From contig JAFZRF010000003.1 of the NCBI GenBank assembly GCA_017620025.1, positions 1-64,000 of the forward strand: a stretch of DNA of 64,000 bases, given 5' to 3'. Origin of the DNA: Ruminococcus sp. (GTDB taxonomy: Bacteria > Bacillota > Clostridia > Oscillospirales > Ruminococcaceae). The translations under genes and the position numbers were made by a program. Shown piece by piece: positions 27,011 through 35,929 of this stretch. The first letter of the stretch is position 1, and the number at the start of each line of letters is the position of its first letter. The notes beneath the pieces are model-generated. The model did no database searches. It saw only the letters and a list, made by a program, of their open reading frames with translations, and was not told where the DNA came from.

Positions 27011-28354
27011 ATGGGTATTTTTTCAAAGATCGCAGCCGGACTGCGAAAGACCAAGGATTCGTTTCTGGGCGGGCTCCAGAGGATCTTCAACTCCTTCACC
27101 AAGATTGACGAGGAGCTTTTTGAGGAATTAGAGGAACAGATGATCATGAGCGATATCGGAGTTGATACTTCGGTATATATCTGCGAGCAGCTCCGCAAGA
27201 AGGTCAAGGAGAAGGGCGTTACCGACCCCAAGGACGTTATGGAGCTGATACAGGAGGTCATCGCCGAGATCATGGGCGACGACACCGGACTTGATCTCTC
27301 AGTATCACCGGCGGTCATCATGGTAATAGGCGTAAACGGCGCCGGCAAGACCACTACCATCGGAAAGCTCTGCCACCAGTTCAAGGAGGAGGGCAAGAAG
27401 GTGCTCGTTGCGGCAGCCGATACCTTCCGTGCCGCAGCCATAGATCAGCTGCAGGTATGGACAGAACGTGCCGGAGTAGATATAGTAAAGCATACAGAGG
27501 GCAGCGACCCCGGTGCTGTCGTATACGATGCCCTTGAAGCCGCAAAGGCGAGAAAGTGCGACGTAGTCATCATAGATACAGCCGGTCGTCTTCACAACAA
27601 GAAGAACCTCATGGATGAGCTTGCCAAGATAAACCGCATCATCGACAACAAGGCGGGCGACTGCTCAAGAGAGGTACTGCTCGTCCTTGATGCCACCACA
27701 GGACAGAACGCCGTAAGTCAGGCGAAGCTGTTCAGCGAGACCGCTCCTATTACAGGTATAGTCCTTACCAAGCTTGACGGTACAGCCAAGGGCGGTATCG
27801 TTATCTCCATAAAGAACGAACTCGGCATTCCTGTAAAGCTCATCGGCGTAGGCGAGAAGATCGACGATCTCCAGCCCTTTGACAGCAGTATGTTCGTTGA
27901 TGCCCTCTTCGATACTCCTTATGAGGAGGACGAGGAGACTGAGGAAGAAACAGAGTACGGTGAGAACGCTGAGTACGGGGACGAGGAGTATGAGGGCGAA
28001 GAGCCGGAGTACGAGGAGTCTGAGTATGAAGAAGAAACTGAGTACGAAGCAGACGAAGAGGCTGAGGAAGAGGAGACTCCCGTTGCGGAGGAGCCTGCCG
28101 CTGCCGCTCCCGTTGAAGAGCAGCCTGAGGTAACAGCAGAGCCCGCAGCCGCAGAGGACGAGGACGAAGAGGAAACAGAGGACGGATCAGATGAAGAGTC
28201 AGAGGAATATGAAGAGTCTGACGAAGAGACTTCTGACGAGGATGAAGAGTCCGATGAAGAGGAGAACGAAGAGGAAGCAGAGGAAGAGCCTGTAAAGAAG
28301 AAGGGCTTCTTCAGCCGCCTGTTCGGAAGAAAGGACAAGAACAATGATAAGTAA
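27011..28354 (+). CDS. ftsY: Signal recognition particle receptor FtsY with C-terminal acidic domain
   Basis: The SRP receptor GTPase that delivers ribosome-nascent chains to the membrane translocon. Residues 1-303 are a normal NG domain: GVNGAGKTTTIGKL, DTAGRLHNKKNLMDEL and TKLDGTAKGG. Residues 304 to about 428 are an added, extremely acidic region (mostly Glu, Asp, Tyr, Ser), and the last 19 residues (KKKGFFSRLFGRKDKNNDK) look like a basic amphipathic helix. In the better-known FtsY proteins the acidic, membrane-binding part is at the N-terminus, so the order is reversed here. GGAGG precedes the ATG; the end overlaps rdgB by 11 bases. Confidence 0.96.
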   Translation: MGIFSKIAAGLRKTKDSFLGGLQRIFNSFTKIDEELFEELEEQMIMSDIGVDTSVYICEQLRKKVKEKGVTDPKDVMELIQEVIAEIMGDDTGLDLSVSPAVIMVIGVNGAGKTTTIGKLCHQFKEEGKKVLVAAADTFRAAAIDQLQVWTERAGVDIVKHTEGSDPGAVVYDALEAAKARKCDVVIIDTAGRLHNKKNLMDELAKINRIIDNKAGDCSREVLLVLDATTGQNAVSQAKLFSETAPITGIVLTKLDGTAKGGIVISIKNELGIPVKLIGVGEKIDDLQPFDSSMFVDALFDTPYEEDEETEEETEYGENAEYGDEEYEGEEPEYEESEYEEETEYEADEEAEEEETPVAEEPAAAAPVEEQPEVTAEPAAAEDEDEEETEDGSDEESEEYEESDEETSDEDEESDEEENEEEAEEEPVKKKGFFSRLFGRKDKNNDK

Positions 28355-28925
28355 GCTCGTTATGGCGACCAACAACGCCAACAAGCTGCGTGAGGCGAGG
28401 GAGATACTCTCGCCCCTCGGTATAGAGGTGCTGTCCCAGCGTGAGGCAGGAGCAGACTGTGAGCCCGACGAGAACGGTGCGACCTTTGCAGACAACGCAA
28501 GGATAAAGGCGCAGGCGGTATACGATATCGTAAAGCTTCCCGTCATAGCAGATGACAGCGGTCTCTGCGTTGACGCCATGGACGGCAGACCGGGAGTGCA
28601 TTCGGCAAGATACGCACCCAAGGGACAGGAATGCGCAAAGCTTCTCCGTGAGATGAAGGACGTCCCCGACGGCGAGCGCACAGCTGCATTCCGCTGTACG
28701 GTATGCTACATCGACGAGAACGGCGAGGCGATACTCGAGGGCTCATGCGAGGGAAGCATCAGCCGCAGCGAGGCAGGCGAGAACGGCTTCGGTTACGATC
28801 CTGTTTTCCTTGTGGGCGACAGGACGATGGCGGAGCTTTCCGCAGAGGAAAAGAACAGGATCAGTCACAGAGGTGCGGCTCTCAGGGAGCTGTACCGTTT
28901 CCTGAAAGAAAGATACGGTGAATGA
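28344..28925 (+). CDS. rdgB: XTP/dITP diphosphatase (RdgB/HAM1)
   Basis: Removes deaminated purine nucleoside triphosphates (dITP, XTP) from the pool. The 193-aa protein carries LVMATNNANKLREAREIL, the acidic cluster ADDSGLCVDAMDGRPGVHSARYA, and the C-terminal GFGYDPVF and SHRGAALREL. Its ATG lies inside the end of ftsY and its end lies beside the next start, showing translational coupling. Confidence 0.97.
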   Translation: MISKLVMATNNANKLREAREILSPLGIEVLSQREAGADCEPDENGATFADNARIKAQAVYDIVKLPVIADDSGLCVDAMDGRPGVHSARYAPKGQECAKLLREMKDVPDGERTAAFRCTVCYIDENGEAILEGSCEGSISRSEAGENGFGYDPVFLVGDRTMAELSAEEKNRISHRGAALRELYRFLKERYGE

Positions 28926-28926
28926 T

Positions 28927-29229
28927 ATGCTTACAAGCAAACAGAGAGCGTACCTAAGAGGTATCGCTTCCACATACGAGACTATATTCCAGGTAGGCAA
29001 GGGCGGCGTTACCGAGGCAATGTGCAAGGATATCGCCGAGGCTCTCCGCAAGAGGGAGCTCATCAAGCTCAGAGTGCTTGAGAACTCCGGCTGGACTGCC
29101 CGTCAGGCAGCAGAGGCTATCTCGGGATTTACAGGAGCCGACGTGGTACAGGTAATAGGCAGCAAGTTCGTGCTCTTCAAGCGCAATGAGAAGGAGCCCG
29201 TGATAGAGAATCTTCCCAAGGGCAAATAA
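28927..29229 (+). CDS. yhbY: YhbY-family (CRM domain) RNA-binding protein
   Basis: A 100-aa CRM-domain protein associated with the pre-50S ribosomal subunit. MLTSKQRAYLRGIA at the N-terminus and GKGGVTEAM (the GxxG loop of the fold) with LIKLRVLENS are characteristic. The ATG at 28927 lies one base after the rdgB stop; an upstream GTG within rdgB is in frame but unneeded. Part of the translation-linked section of the long gene run. Confidence 0.93.
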   Translation: MLTSKQRAYLRGIASTYETIFQVGKGGVTEAMCKDIAEALRKRELIKLRVLENSGWTARQAAEAISGFTGADVVQVIGSKFVLFKRNEKEPVIENLPKGK

Positions 29230-29233
29230 GGAT

Positions 29234-29929
29234 ATGAAAGTCCTTATCATAAGCGGTACGAACCACAAGGGCTCGACCTACAATATCGGCCGCCTTGTGG
29301 CAGAGAAGCTGACTTCGGCTGAGAATATCAGCGAGGTGTTTCTGCCAAGGGATTTCGGTGAGTTCTGCTGCGGCTGCACCAACTGTATAGTGAAGGGTGC
29401 GGAGAAATGCCCGCACTATGCGAAGCTTGCATCAGTAACGGAGCTTATAGACGCTGCCGATGTGCTTATACTGACCTCTCCCGTCTATGTTTACCACTGT
29501 ACGGGACAGATGAAGGCTTTCCTTGACCATTATGCCTGGCGTTGGATGTCGCACCGTCCCGATGAAGGAATGTTCAGCAAGCAGGCGGTAGTTGTATCTA
29601 CAGCAGCCGGTGCCGGTATGAAGTCGGCCATGAAGGATATGGCGGACAGCTGCTTCTTCTGGGGCATACCTCAGACCTACAGGCTCGGCAAAGCCGTTGC
29701 CGCAGTTGACTGGCAGAGCGTAAAGCCGGAGATAAAGAAAAGCATCGAGGCAAAGGCTGACAGCATCGCTGAGAAGATACTGAAGAGGCAGGGGAAGGTG
29801 CCTGTCCCGCTGAAGACAAGGGCATTTTTCAGGATAATGAGCCTTATGCAGCGCAACGGCTGGAACAAGGCCGATGAGGACTACTGGAAGGAAAAGGGCT
29901 GGACAGGAAAAAAGCGCCCGTGGAAATGA
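29234..29929 (+). CDS. Flavodoxin-fold NAD(P)H-dependent FMN oxidoreductase
   Basis: A 231-aa protein of the NADPH-dependent FMN reductase type. The phosphate-binding loop SGTNHKGSTYN and the flavin loop TSPVYVYHCTGQMKAFLDH fit the fold, as does the paired-Cys block CCGCTNCIVKGAEKC typical of multimeric flavodoxin-like iron-sulfur relatives. The C-terminal extension (about 175-231, basic) is of unknown use. It starts four bases after yhbY. Substrate unknown; it sits in the run without clear functional link. Confidence 0.85.
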   Translation: MKVLIISGTNHKGSTYNIGRLVAEKLTSAENISEVFLPRDFGEFCCGCTNCIVKGAEKCPHYAKLASVTELIDAADVLILTSPVYVYHCTGQMKAFLDHYAWRWMSHRPDEGMFSKQAVVVSTAAGAGMKSAMKDMADSCFFWGIPQTYRLGKAVAAVDWQSVKPEIKKSIEAKADSIAEKILKRQGKVPVPLKTRAFFRIMSLMQRNGWNKADEDYWKEKGWTGKKRPWK

Positions 29930-29942
29930 ACGGAGTGAGAAT

Positions 29943-30575
29943 ATGCGTATAGGTATTTACGGCGGAAGCTTCAATCCCGTACACAACGGACATATACATC
30001 TTGCCGGGACTGCGATAGAGGAGCTCGGCCTTGACAGGCTCTACCTTATCCCTTCAAGGATATCTCCTCATCGTTCCACAGCGGAATACGTCGCTCCCGA
30101 GGACAGGCTCGAGATGCTGCGCCTTGCCTGCAAGGGCAGCAGATACAGGAAGATACTCAGGGTATCCGACTATGAGCTGCGCTCCGACAGGGTGAGCTAT
30201 ACTATATACACGGTCGAGGAGTTCCGCAGACGCTTTCCGAAGGAGGAGCTCGTTCTCCTTATCGGCAGCGATATGCTGCTCAGCTTTGACAAGTGGCACC
30301 GCTACGAGGATATTCTCCATGAGGTGACTCTTGCCGCGTTCTCCCGTGAGGAGGGCGACCTTGAAGAGCTCCGGAAAAAGGCTGAAGAGCTCGGAAAATA
30401 CGGCAAAGTCCTGATCAGCAGAGCTGAACCCGTAGTAGTATCATCGACTGAGATACGGAAAAAAATTGCAAAAAATGAGAATTACTCTTGCTATCTTGAC
30501 AAAAATGTAGTACAATATATAAGATCGGGAAATCTTTACGCTGACAAAAATGCGGAAGGGGAGGCGGAAGGCTGA
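29943..30575 (+). CDS. nadD: Nicotinate-nucleotide adenylyltransferase
   Basis: Joins nicotinate mononucleotide and ATP to give deamido-NAD. The 210-aa protein shows the nucleotidyltransferase start IGIYGGSFNPVHNGHIHLA with the HxGH-type motif, LIPSRISPHR, LVLLIGSDMLLSFDKWH and the C-terminal SSTEIRKKIA. The ATG at 29943 is preceded by GGAGTGA; the longer in-frame version starting in the previous gene is rejected. The stop shares a base with the yqeK start, the usual nadD-yqeK-rsfS cluster. Confidence 0.97.
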   Translation: MRIGIYGGSFNPVHNGHIHLAGTAIEELGLDRLYLIPSRISPHRSTAEYVAPEDRLEMLRLACKGSRYRKILRVSDYELRSDRVSYTIYTVEEFRRRFPKEELVLLIGSDMLLSFDKWHRYEDILHEVTLAAFSREEGDLEELRKKAEELGKYGKVLISRAEPVVVSSTEIRKKIAKNENYSCYLDKNVVQYIRSGNLYADKNAEGEAEG

Positions 30576-31186
30576 TGTACAGCATAGACGATAAAAAGAA
30601 GTATCTCAAGGAGATACTCTCTCAGAAGCGATATCAGCATTCGCTGAACGTAGCAGCAGAATGCCGCAAGCTTGCGGTAAAGTACGGCGAGGACCCCGAC
30701 AAGGCATACTATGCCGGGCTGCTTCATGATATATGCAAGGAGATGCCGGCAGAGGAGCAGAAGGCTCTTGTGCTCGAGAGCGGTTTTTCCGTATTCAAGG
30801 AGGAGCTTGAAACACGTTCGCTCCTTCACGGTATCGCCGGGGCATATTTTGTCAAGACTAAGTACGGAGTAGGGGATATAGATATCCTCAATGCCATACG
30901 TTTCCATACAGTAGGAAGGGCAGGGATGTCTCTGCTCGAGGAGATAGTCTATCTCGGGGATCTTGTGTCCGCCGAGCGTGACTACAAGGACGTAGAGAAG
31001 ATGCGCAGGCTCGTATATACCGATCTTGATATGGCGATGCTCTATGCGCTGACCTTTTCCATAAAGGCAGTTCTGAAAAAGAACGGACTGATACCGCCGT
31101 GTACGATAGACGGGTATAATTTCTACACGGCTCTCCTGAAGCAGGAAGAAAAGCCTGACAGGAGCAAGAAGAAAGATACCGACTGA
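30575..31186 (+). CDS. yqeK: HD-domain bis(5'-nucleosyl)-tetraphosphatase (symmetrical) YqeK
   Basis: A 203-aa HD-superfamily hydrolase. Members of the YqeK family have been shown to split Ap4A into two ADP, limiting alarmone build-up under stress. Metal-binding residues are visible in the order H (QHSLNVA), HD (AGLLHDICKEMP), H (LLHGIAGAYF), H (IRFHTVGR) and D (VYLGDLVSAER). TGATG couples it to nadD. The tail is charged (RSKKKDTD). Confidence 0.94.
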   Translation: MYSIDDKKKYLKEILSQKRYQHSLNVAAECRKLAVKYGEDPDKAYYAGLLHDICKEMPAEEQKALVLESGFSVFKEELETRSLLHGIAGAYFVKTKYGVGDIDILNAIRFHTVGRAGMSLLEEIVYLGDLVSAERDYKDVEKMRRLVYTDLDMAMLYALTFSIKAVLKKNGLIPPCTIDGYNFYTALLKQEEKPDRSKKKDTD

Positions 31187-31216
31187 CAATATACAAGTGC
31201 GAAAAGAGGATAATAT

Positions 31217-32632
31217 ATGGCAGAAAACGAGATCAGGGACGGCAGTAAAGAGAATGCTTCCGGAAGCACTCCGAAGCCGCTGAGAAAGCTGACGAAGGTC
31301 AGTCCGCAGCAGCCGCAGGGCGGTGAAAGGAAGCCCAAGCCTCTGAAGAAGCTCGAACCGCTGAAGCCCGCCGGACAGCCTGCTGCACCTGAGCAGAGGA
31401 CTGCACCGAAGGACGTCAAAGGCTCCGGAAAGAGACAGAGAACTGTACAGCAGCCGTCAGCACCGAGGGGTGCGGATTTTCTCGTAAAGTTCACTTCGAT
31501 AATAGCAACGCTCCTGATAGTGGCGGGCATGACGCTGAATATGCCGATCCTGCGCTATAAGGACGCTGACAGCAATATCTCCATCATGCGTATGTTCAAG
31601 GAATGGCAGCCTCTCAACATGGAGGGCGATCTTGAACAGAACACAATGGATCTGCAGATCAATTCGGATGTTGTCATCAAGGACTACACCGACGGACTTG
31701 ACCTCCCGCAGCTGATTGAAGGACAGTACAGCGTGCTTCTCCTCGGCTTCGATGAGGAGGAATTCAATACCGACGTTATGTGGGTGCTCGAATTCGATAT
31801 CGGCCACGGAAAGCTGAATATACTCCAGATTCCCCGTGACTGCTGTCTCCCGGACTATACAACGAGCCCGACAGGAAAGATCAACAGCGTTTACGCTATG
31901 GGAAAGAATTACAACCTCACTCCCATACAGAAGGTCGTAAATGCAGTACAGGAGAATTTCGGAATCCCGATAGACGCCTATATAACAACAGCCTGCTTTG
32001 ATATCGTTGATATCGTAGACCTTATCGGAGGAATCCCGATAACCATCGACAATGAGATCATGTATGAAGCAGACAAGATAATCCCCGAGGGCGATATCAC
32101 TCTCACAGGCGAGCAGGCAGAGTGGTTCATCCGCTTCCGCCGTGAATGGATGGAAGGCGATATCGGACGTATGCAGAACCAGCGCCGCTTCATGGCAGCC
32201 GCTATGAACAAGCTCCAGAGCATAGTCCAGGACGAGGGAAGGATCAAGCTCTACGGATATCTCAAGCAGATATACGACAGAGAGCTGCTGTATACCAACC
32301 TCAGGCTTGAGGATATCGGTATGATAGCAGATTTCGCATCTACCTTGAGCATGGATGATGTACTGGTGAATATGGTTCCCGGCGAGGGTGCAAAGTACCC
32401 CGCACCGGACGGAGAGATATACGATGTATACTCCGTACACAAGCAGAAAACGCTTGATATGCTCAATCAGTACTACAGACCCTATCAGAACAACTTAAAG
32501 AATACAGACTCTACTATACAGGAGCTCATCACGGATTATGTATATGACGCTTACGACGATACAGGTGCAACTCTTGACGAGATCGAGGACAGCACCGAGC
32601 CTGAGCGTAATCCGGCAAAGGCCCCGAGATAA
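31217..32632 (+). CDS. LytR-CpsA-Psr (LCP) family cell-wall ligase
   Basis: A 471-aa membrane protein that probably transfers anionic glycopolymers to peptidoglycan. The cytoplasmic N-terminus (residues 1-88) is long, basic and Pro-rich; one transmembrane segment lies near 90-112 and the LCP domain follows, with YSVLLLGFD...TDVMWVLEFD and LNILQIPRDC matching the pyrophosphate-binding blocks. Arg residues of the active site are seen in WFIRFRREWMEGDIGRMQNQRRF. An LCP gene between yqeK and rsfS is common in Clostridia. The tail is Asp/Glu-rich. Confidence 0.92.
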   Translation: MAENEIRDGSKENASGSTPKPLRKLTKVSPQQPQGGERKPKPLKKLEPLKPAGQPAAPEQRTAPKDVKGSGKRQRTVQQPSAPRGADFLVKFTSIIATLLIVAGMTLNMPILRYKDADSNISIMRMFKEWQPLNMEGDLEQNTMDLQINSDVVIKDYTDGLDLPQLIEGQYSVLLLGFDEEEFNTDVMWVLEFDIGHGKLNILQIPRDCCLPDYTTSPTGKINSVYAMGKNYNLTPIQKVVNAVQENFGIPIDAYITTACFDIVDIVDLIGGIPITIDNEIMYEADKIIPEGDITLTGEQAEWFIRFRREWMEGDIGRMQNQRRFMAAAMNKLQSIVQDEGRIKLYGYLKQIYDRELLYTNLRLEDIGMIADFASTLSMDDVLVNMVPGEGAKYPAPDGEIYDVYSVHKQKTLDMLNQYYRPYQNNLKNTDSTIQELITDYVYDAYDDTGATLDEIEDSTEPERNPAKAPR

Positions 32633-32649
32633 CGGAAAGGAATGAAAAA

Positions 32650-33018
32650 ATGGCAGTAATAAGCGAAAAGGAAAAGCTTGAAATAATCATCAAGGCTCTT
32701 GACAGTAAGAAGGGCGAGAACATACAAGCTATCAAGGTGGCCGATCTTACGATACTCGCAGACTTCTTCGTAATAGTCAACGGAACGAGCAACACCCATG
32801 TAAGAGCACTTGCCGATGAGGTCGAGTTCCAGCTGTCACAGAAGGGCATCGAGCCCGAACGCAGGGAGTCTGATACAGGCAATACCTGGATAGTACTCGA
32901 TTACGGCGATATCATCGTTCACATCTTCTACAAGGAGACAAGAGAGTTCTACAAGCTTGAGGGACTCTGGGCAGACGGTGAGACAATGGATATAAGCTCG
33001 ATCACAGCTAAGGACTGA
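32650..33018 (+). CDS. rsfS: Ribosomal silencing factor RsfS
   Basis: Binds L14 on the 50S subunit and blocks joining of subunits when nutrients are short. The 122-aa protein has the conserved core ADFFVIVNGTSNTHVRALADEVE and WIVLDYGDIIVHIFYKETREFYKLEGLW. GGAATG lies upstream of the ATG. It belongs to the nadD-yqeK-rsfS-leuS series. Confidence 0.97.
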   Translation: MAVISEKEKLEIIIKALDSKKGENIQAIKVADLTILADFFVIVNGTSNTHVRALADEVEFQLSQKGIEPERRESDTGNTWIVLDYGDIIVHIFYKETREFYKLEGLWADGETMDISSITAKD

Positions 33019-33048
33019 GCGCAATAACAATAAAAGGAATGATAAGCA

Positions 33049-35454
33049 ATGAGCAGATATGATTTTAAATCAATAGAACCCAAGTGGCAGAAATACTGGG
33101 ATGAGCACCACAGCTTCGAGGCTTCCGAGGATCACTCCAAGAAGAAGTTCTACGCTCTGGTTGAGTTCCCTTACCCCTCCGGACACGGTATGCACGTAGG
33201 CCATATCAAGGCTTACTCCGGCCTTGAGGTAGTATCCCGCAAGCGCCGCATGGAGGGCTACAACGTAATGTTCCCGATGGGATATGACGCATACGGTCTC
33301 CCGACAGAGAATACCGCTATCAAGGAGAACATCCACCCCCGTCTCGTAACTGACCGCAACATCGAGAAGTTCACCGGACAGCTCCGTACAGTCGGCTTCT
33401 CCTTCGACTGGTCGAGGGTTATCGATACCACAGATGTGAACTACTACAAGTGGACACAGTGGATCTTCCTCAAGATGTTCGAGAACGGCCTTGTATTCCG
33501 TGACAAGACCTCTGTAAACTACTGCCCGAGCTGTAAGGTCGTACTCTCCAACGAGGATTCACAGGGCGGCAAGTGTGATGTCTGCCACAGCGACATCGTA
33601 CAGAAGACCAAGGAGGTATGGTATCTCCGCATCACAGAGTATGCCGACAAGCTCCTTCAGGGACTCGAGGAGGTTGACTACCTTCCGAACGTAAAGCTCC
33701 AGCAGGTAAACTGGATCGGCAAGTCCACAGGTGCATTCGTAAACTTCAGCCTTAAGGAGCAGGACGACAAGCTCCGTATCTATACCACACGTCCGGATAC
33801 TCTCTACGGCGTAACCTTCATGGTAATCGCTCCCGAGCATCCGATCATCCAGAAGTACCGTGACTCCATAGCCAATATCGCAGAGCTCGATGCCTACAAG
33901 GATGAGTGTGCAAAGAAGACTGAGTTTGAGAGAACTCAGCTCGTAAAGGACAAGACAGGCGTAAAGATCAACGGACTCACTGCCATCAATCCCATCACAG
34001 GCAAGGAGATCCCGATATACATATCCGACTACGTAATGATGGGCTACGGTACAGGCGCTATCATGGCTGTTCCTGCACACGATACCCGTGACTACGACTT
34101 CGCAAAGAAGTTCGGCATCGATATCATTGAGGTAATCAAGGGCGGCGATATCTCCAAGGAGGCTTATACCGGCGAGGGCGAGCTCGTCAACTCCGATGTG
34201 CTCAACGGCATCTCCAACAAGAAGGACGCTATCGAGAAGATACTTGCAGTCCTCGAGGAGAAGGGCGTAGGCGAGAAGGGCGTACAGTACAAGATGAAGG
34301 ACTGGGCGTTCAACCGTCAGAGATACTGGGGCGAGCCTATCCCGATCGTACACTGTCCTGACTGCGGCATGGTGGCTGTACCCTATGAGGAGCTTCCTCT
34401 GAGACTGCCCGATGTCGAGAACTTCGAGCCCGGTACAGACGGCGAGAGCCCGCTTGCAAAGATAGACAGCTTCGTGAACTGCAAGTGCCCGAAGTGCGGA
34501 AAGGACGCAAAGCGTGAGACAGATACCATGCCTCAGTGGGCAGGTTCCTCATGGTACTTCCTCCGCTACTGTGATCCCCACAACAACGACGAGTTCGCAG
34601 CACAGGAGAACCTGAAGTACTGGCTCCCCGTTGACTGGTACAACGGCGGTATGGAGCACGTTACCCGTCATATGATCTACAGCCGCTTCTGGCACAAGTT
34701 CCTCTATGACCTCGGTCTCGTACCCACCTCAGAGCCCTATGCAAAGCGTACAGCTCAGGGACTCATCCTCGGACCGGACGGCGAGAAGATGTCAAAGTCA
34801 AGAGGAAACGTAATCGACCCCAACGACGTAGTTGAAGAGTACGGCGCAGACGTTCTCAGACTCTATGTTCTCTTCATGGGCGACTATGAGAAGGCTGCTC
34901 CCTGGAGCGAATCAAGCATCAAGGGCTGCAAGCGCTTCGTAGACAGAGTATGGGGCCTTCAGGATATGCTGACAGAGGGCGATGACTACAGCGAGGCTCT
35001 CCGCAGCGGCTTCCACAAGACGATCAAGAAGGTATCAGAGGATATCGAGGCTATGAAGTTCAATACTGCGATTGCAGCCATGATGAGCCTTATCAACGAT
35101 ATCTATACAGCCGGTACGGTAAACAAGGCTGAGCTCAGCGCATTCTGCACGATGCTCTATCCCTTCGCACCGCATATCTCCGAGGAGATGTACTTTGCAG
35201 CAAACGGCAAGGTGCTCAGTGAGCAGAGCTGGGTAACATACGACGAGGCACTCTGCAAGGACGATACTATCGAGATCGTTGTCCAGATCAACGGCAAGGT
35301 AAGATCCAAGCTTAACATCGCAGTTGACGCTGACAAGGACTCCGTACTTGCAATGGCTATGGATGATGAGAGTGTCAAGAAGGCTGTTGAGGGCAAGACA
35401 ATAGTCAAGCAGATATATGTACCAAATAAACTTGTTAATATTGTTGCAAAATAA
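33049..35454 (+). CDS. leuS: Leucyl-tRNA synthetase
   Basis: Class I aminoacyl-tRNA synthetase charging tRNA-Leu. The 801-aa protein has HVGH (the HIGH motif) at residues 49-52 and KMSKS at 580-584; a zinc-binding CPSCK...CDVCH block; and a CP1 editing domain with TTRPDTLYGVTFMVIAPEHP and the GTGAIMAVPAHDTRDYDF signature. Only 30 bases separate it from rsfS, so there is no T-box leader. No terminator is visible before the rpsU promoter. Confidence 0.98.
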   Translation: MSRYDFKSIEPKWQKYWDEHHSFEASEDHSKKKFYALVEFPYPSGHGMHVGHIKAYSGLEVVSRKRRMEGYNVMFPMGYDAYGLPTENTAIKENIHPRLVTDRNIEKFTGQLRTVGFSFDWSRVIDTTDVNYYKWTQWIFLKMFENGLVFRDKTSVNYCPSCKVVLSNEDSQGGKCDVCHSDIVQKTKEVWYLRITEYADKLLQGLEEVDYLPNVKLQQVNWIGKSTGAFVNFSLKEQDDKLRIYTTRPDTLYGVTFMVIAPEHPIIQKYRDSIANIAELDAYKDECAKKTEFERTQLVKDKTGVKINGLTAINPITGKEIPIYISDYVMMGYGTGAIMAVPAHDTRDYDFAKKFGIDIIEVIKGGDISKEAYTGEGELVNSDVLNGISNKKDAIEKILAVLEEKGVGEKGVQYKMKDWAFNRQRYWGEPIPIVHCPDCGMVAVPYEELPLRLPDVENFEPGTDGESPLAKIDSFVNCKCPKCGKDAKRETDTMPQWAGSSWYFLRYCDPHNNDEFAAQENLKYWLPVDWYNGGMEHVTRHMIYSRFWHKFLYDLGLVPTSEPYAKRTAQGLILGPDGEKMSKSRGNVIDPNDVVEEYGADVLRLYVLFMGDYEKAAPWSESSIKGCKRFVDRVWGLQDMLTEGDDYSEALRSGFHKTIKKVSEDIEAMKFNTAIAAMMSLINDIYTAGTVNKAELSAFCTMLYPFAPHISEEMYFAANGKVLSEQSWVTYDEALCKDDTIEIVVQINGKVRSKLNIAVDADKDSVLAMAMDDESVKKAVEGKTIVKQIYVPNKLVNIVAK

Positions 35455-35481
35455 CGAATTTTTAATTATTTGAAAAACCCC

Positions 35482-35510
35482 TTGACATAATTCGGAGAAT
35501 GTGATAAAAT
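35482..35510 (+). promoter_or_regulatory. Promoter of rpsU
   Basis: TTGACA, 17 bases, TAAAAT inside TGTGATAAAAT. The predicted transcript start near 35517 leaves a leader of about 165 bases in front of rpsU. Confidence 0.85.
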
Positions 35511-35563
35511 ATTAATATATTAGTGTTGCACTGATATGTAATATTATTCGTAAATTATACAAA

Positions 35564-35675
35564 TGGGGTAATGGTGACTGGCGTCAGTGGTCATTCAGAG
35601 CAATCTGGAGACCGAATGACGGTTGGCATATATGCACCGGAGTTAGCTCCGGGAAGCCTCTGTTATAAAGGAGGG
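35564..35675 (+). ncRNA. ZTP (pfl)-like riboswitch in the rpsU leader
   Basis: The two conserved blocks of the ZTP/pfl aptamer are recognisable: TGACTGGCG (35575-35583) and a hairpin GGAG-TTAG-CTCC running into GGGAAGCC (35639-35658). A variable arm between them is a seven-base stem GTCATTC/GAATGAC. TAATGG (35569-35574) can pair with CC and GTTA (35657-35665) as P1 with a bulge. CCTC at 35657-35660 can alternatively pair with GAGG of the ribosome site (35671-35674), suggesting translational control. ZTP riboswitches sense ZMP/ZTP, a signal of low 10-formyl-THF. No terminator stem is seen. Recognised from memory of the consensus. Confidence 0.65.
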
Positions 35676-35682
35676 AAAGATA

Positions 35683-35856
35683 ATGGCAGAAGTACGTGTT
35701 GGCAAGAACGAGTCCTTAGATACCGCACTGAAGAGATTCAAGAGAAGCTGCGCAAAGGACGGAGTAATTGCTGAGGTTCGTAAGAGAGAGCATTACGAAA
35801 AGCCTTCAGTAAAGCGTAAGAAGAAGTCTGAGGCAGCTCGTAAGCGCAAGTATTGA
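35683..35856 (+). CDS. rpsU: 30S ribosomal protein S21
   Basis: A 57-aa basic protein beginning [19 protein letters not shown], followed by [23 protein letters not shown] and a Lys/Arg-rich tail ending AARKRKY. All are typical of S21, which helps the 30S subunit engage Shine-Dalgarno sequences during initiation. AAAGGAGGG is the ribosome site, next to the riboswitch-like leader. It has its own promoter and terminator, so it is a single-gene unit. Confidence 0.97.
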   Translation: MAEVRVGKNESLDTALKRFKRSCAKDGVIAEVRKREHYEKPSVKRKKKSEAARKRKY

Positions 35857-35880
35857 TCTTACAGCATAAAAACGTTGATA

Positions 35881-35905
35881 AAAGCGGACCTCGGTCCGCT
35901 TTTTC
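35881..35905 (+). terminator. Terminator of rpsU
   Basis: AAAGCGGAC-CTCG-GTCCGCTTT followed by TTCATTTG, 25 bases after the stop codon. Confidence 0.9.
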
Positions 35906-35929
35906 ATTTGCCTTACACAGGGAGGAAAG

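Noticed and set aside
33019-33048. T-box leader for leuS (and for argS)
   Set aside because: Only about 25-30 bases separate each gene from its upstream neighbour, with no room for a T-box.
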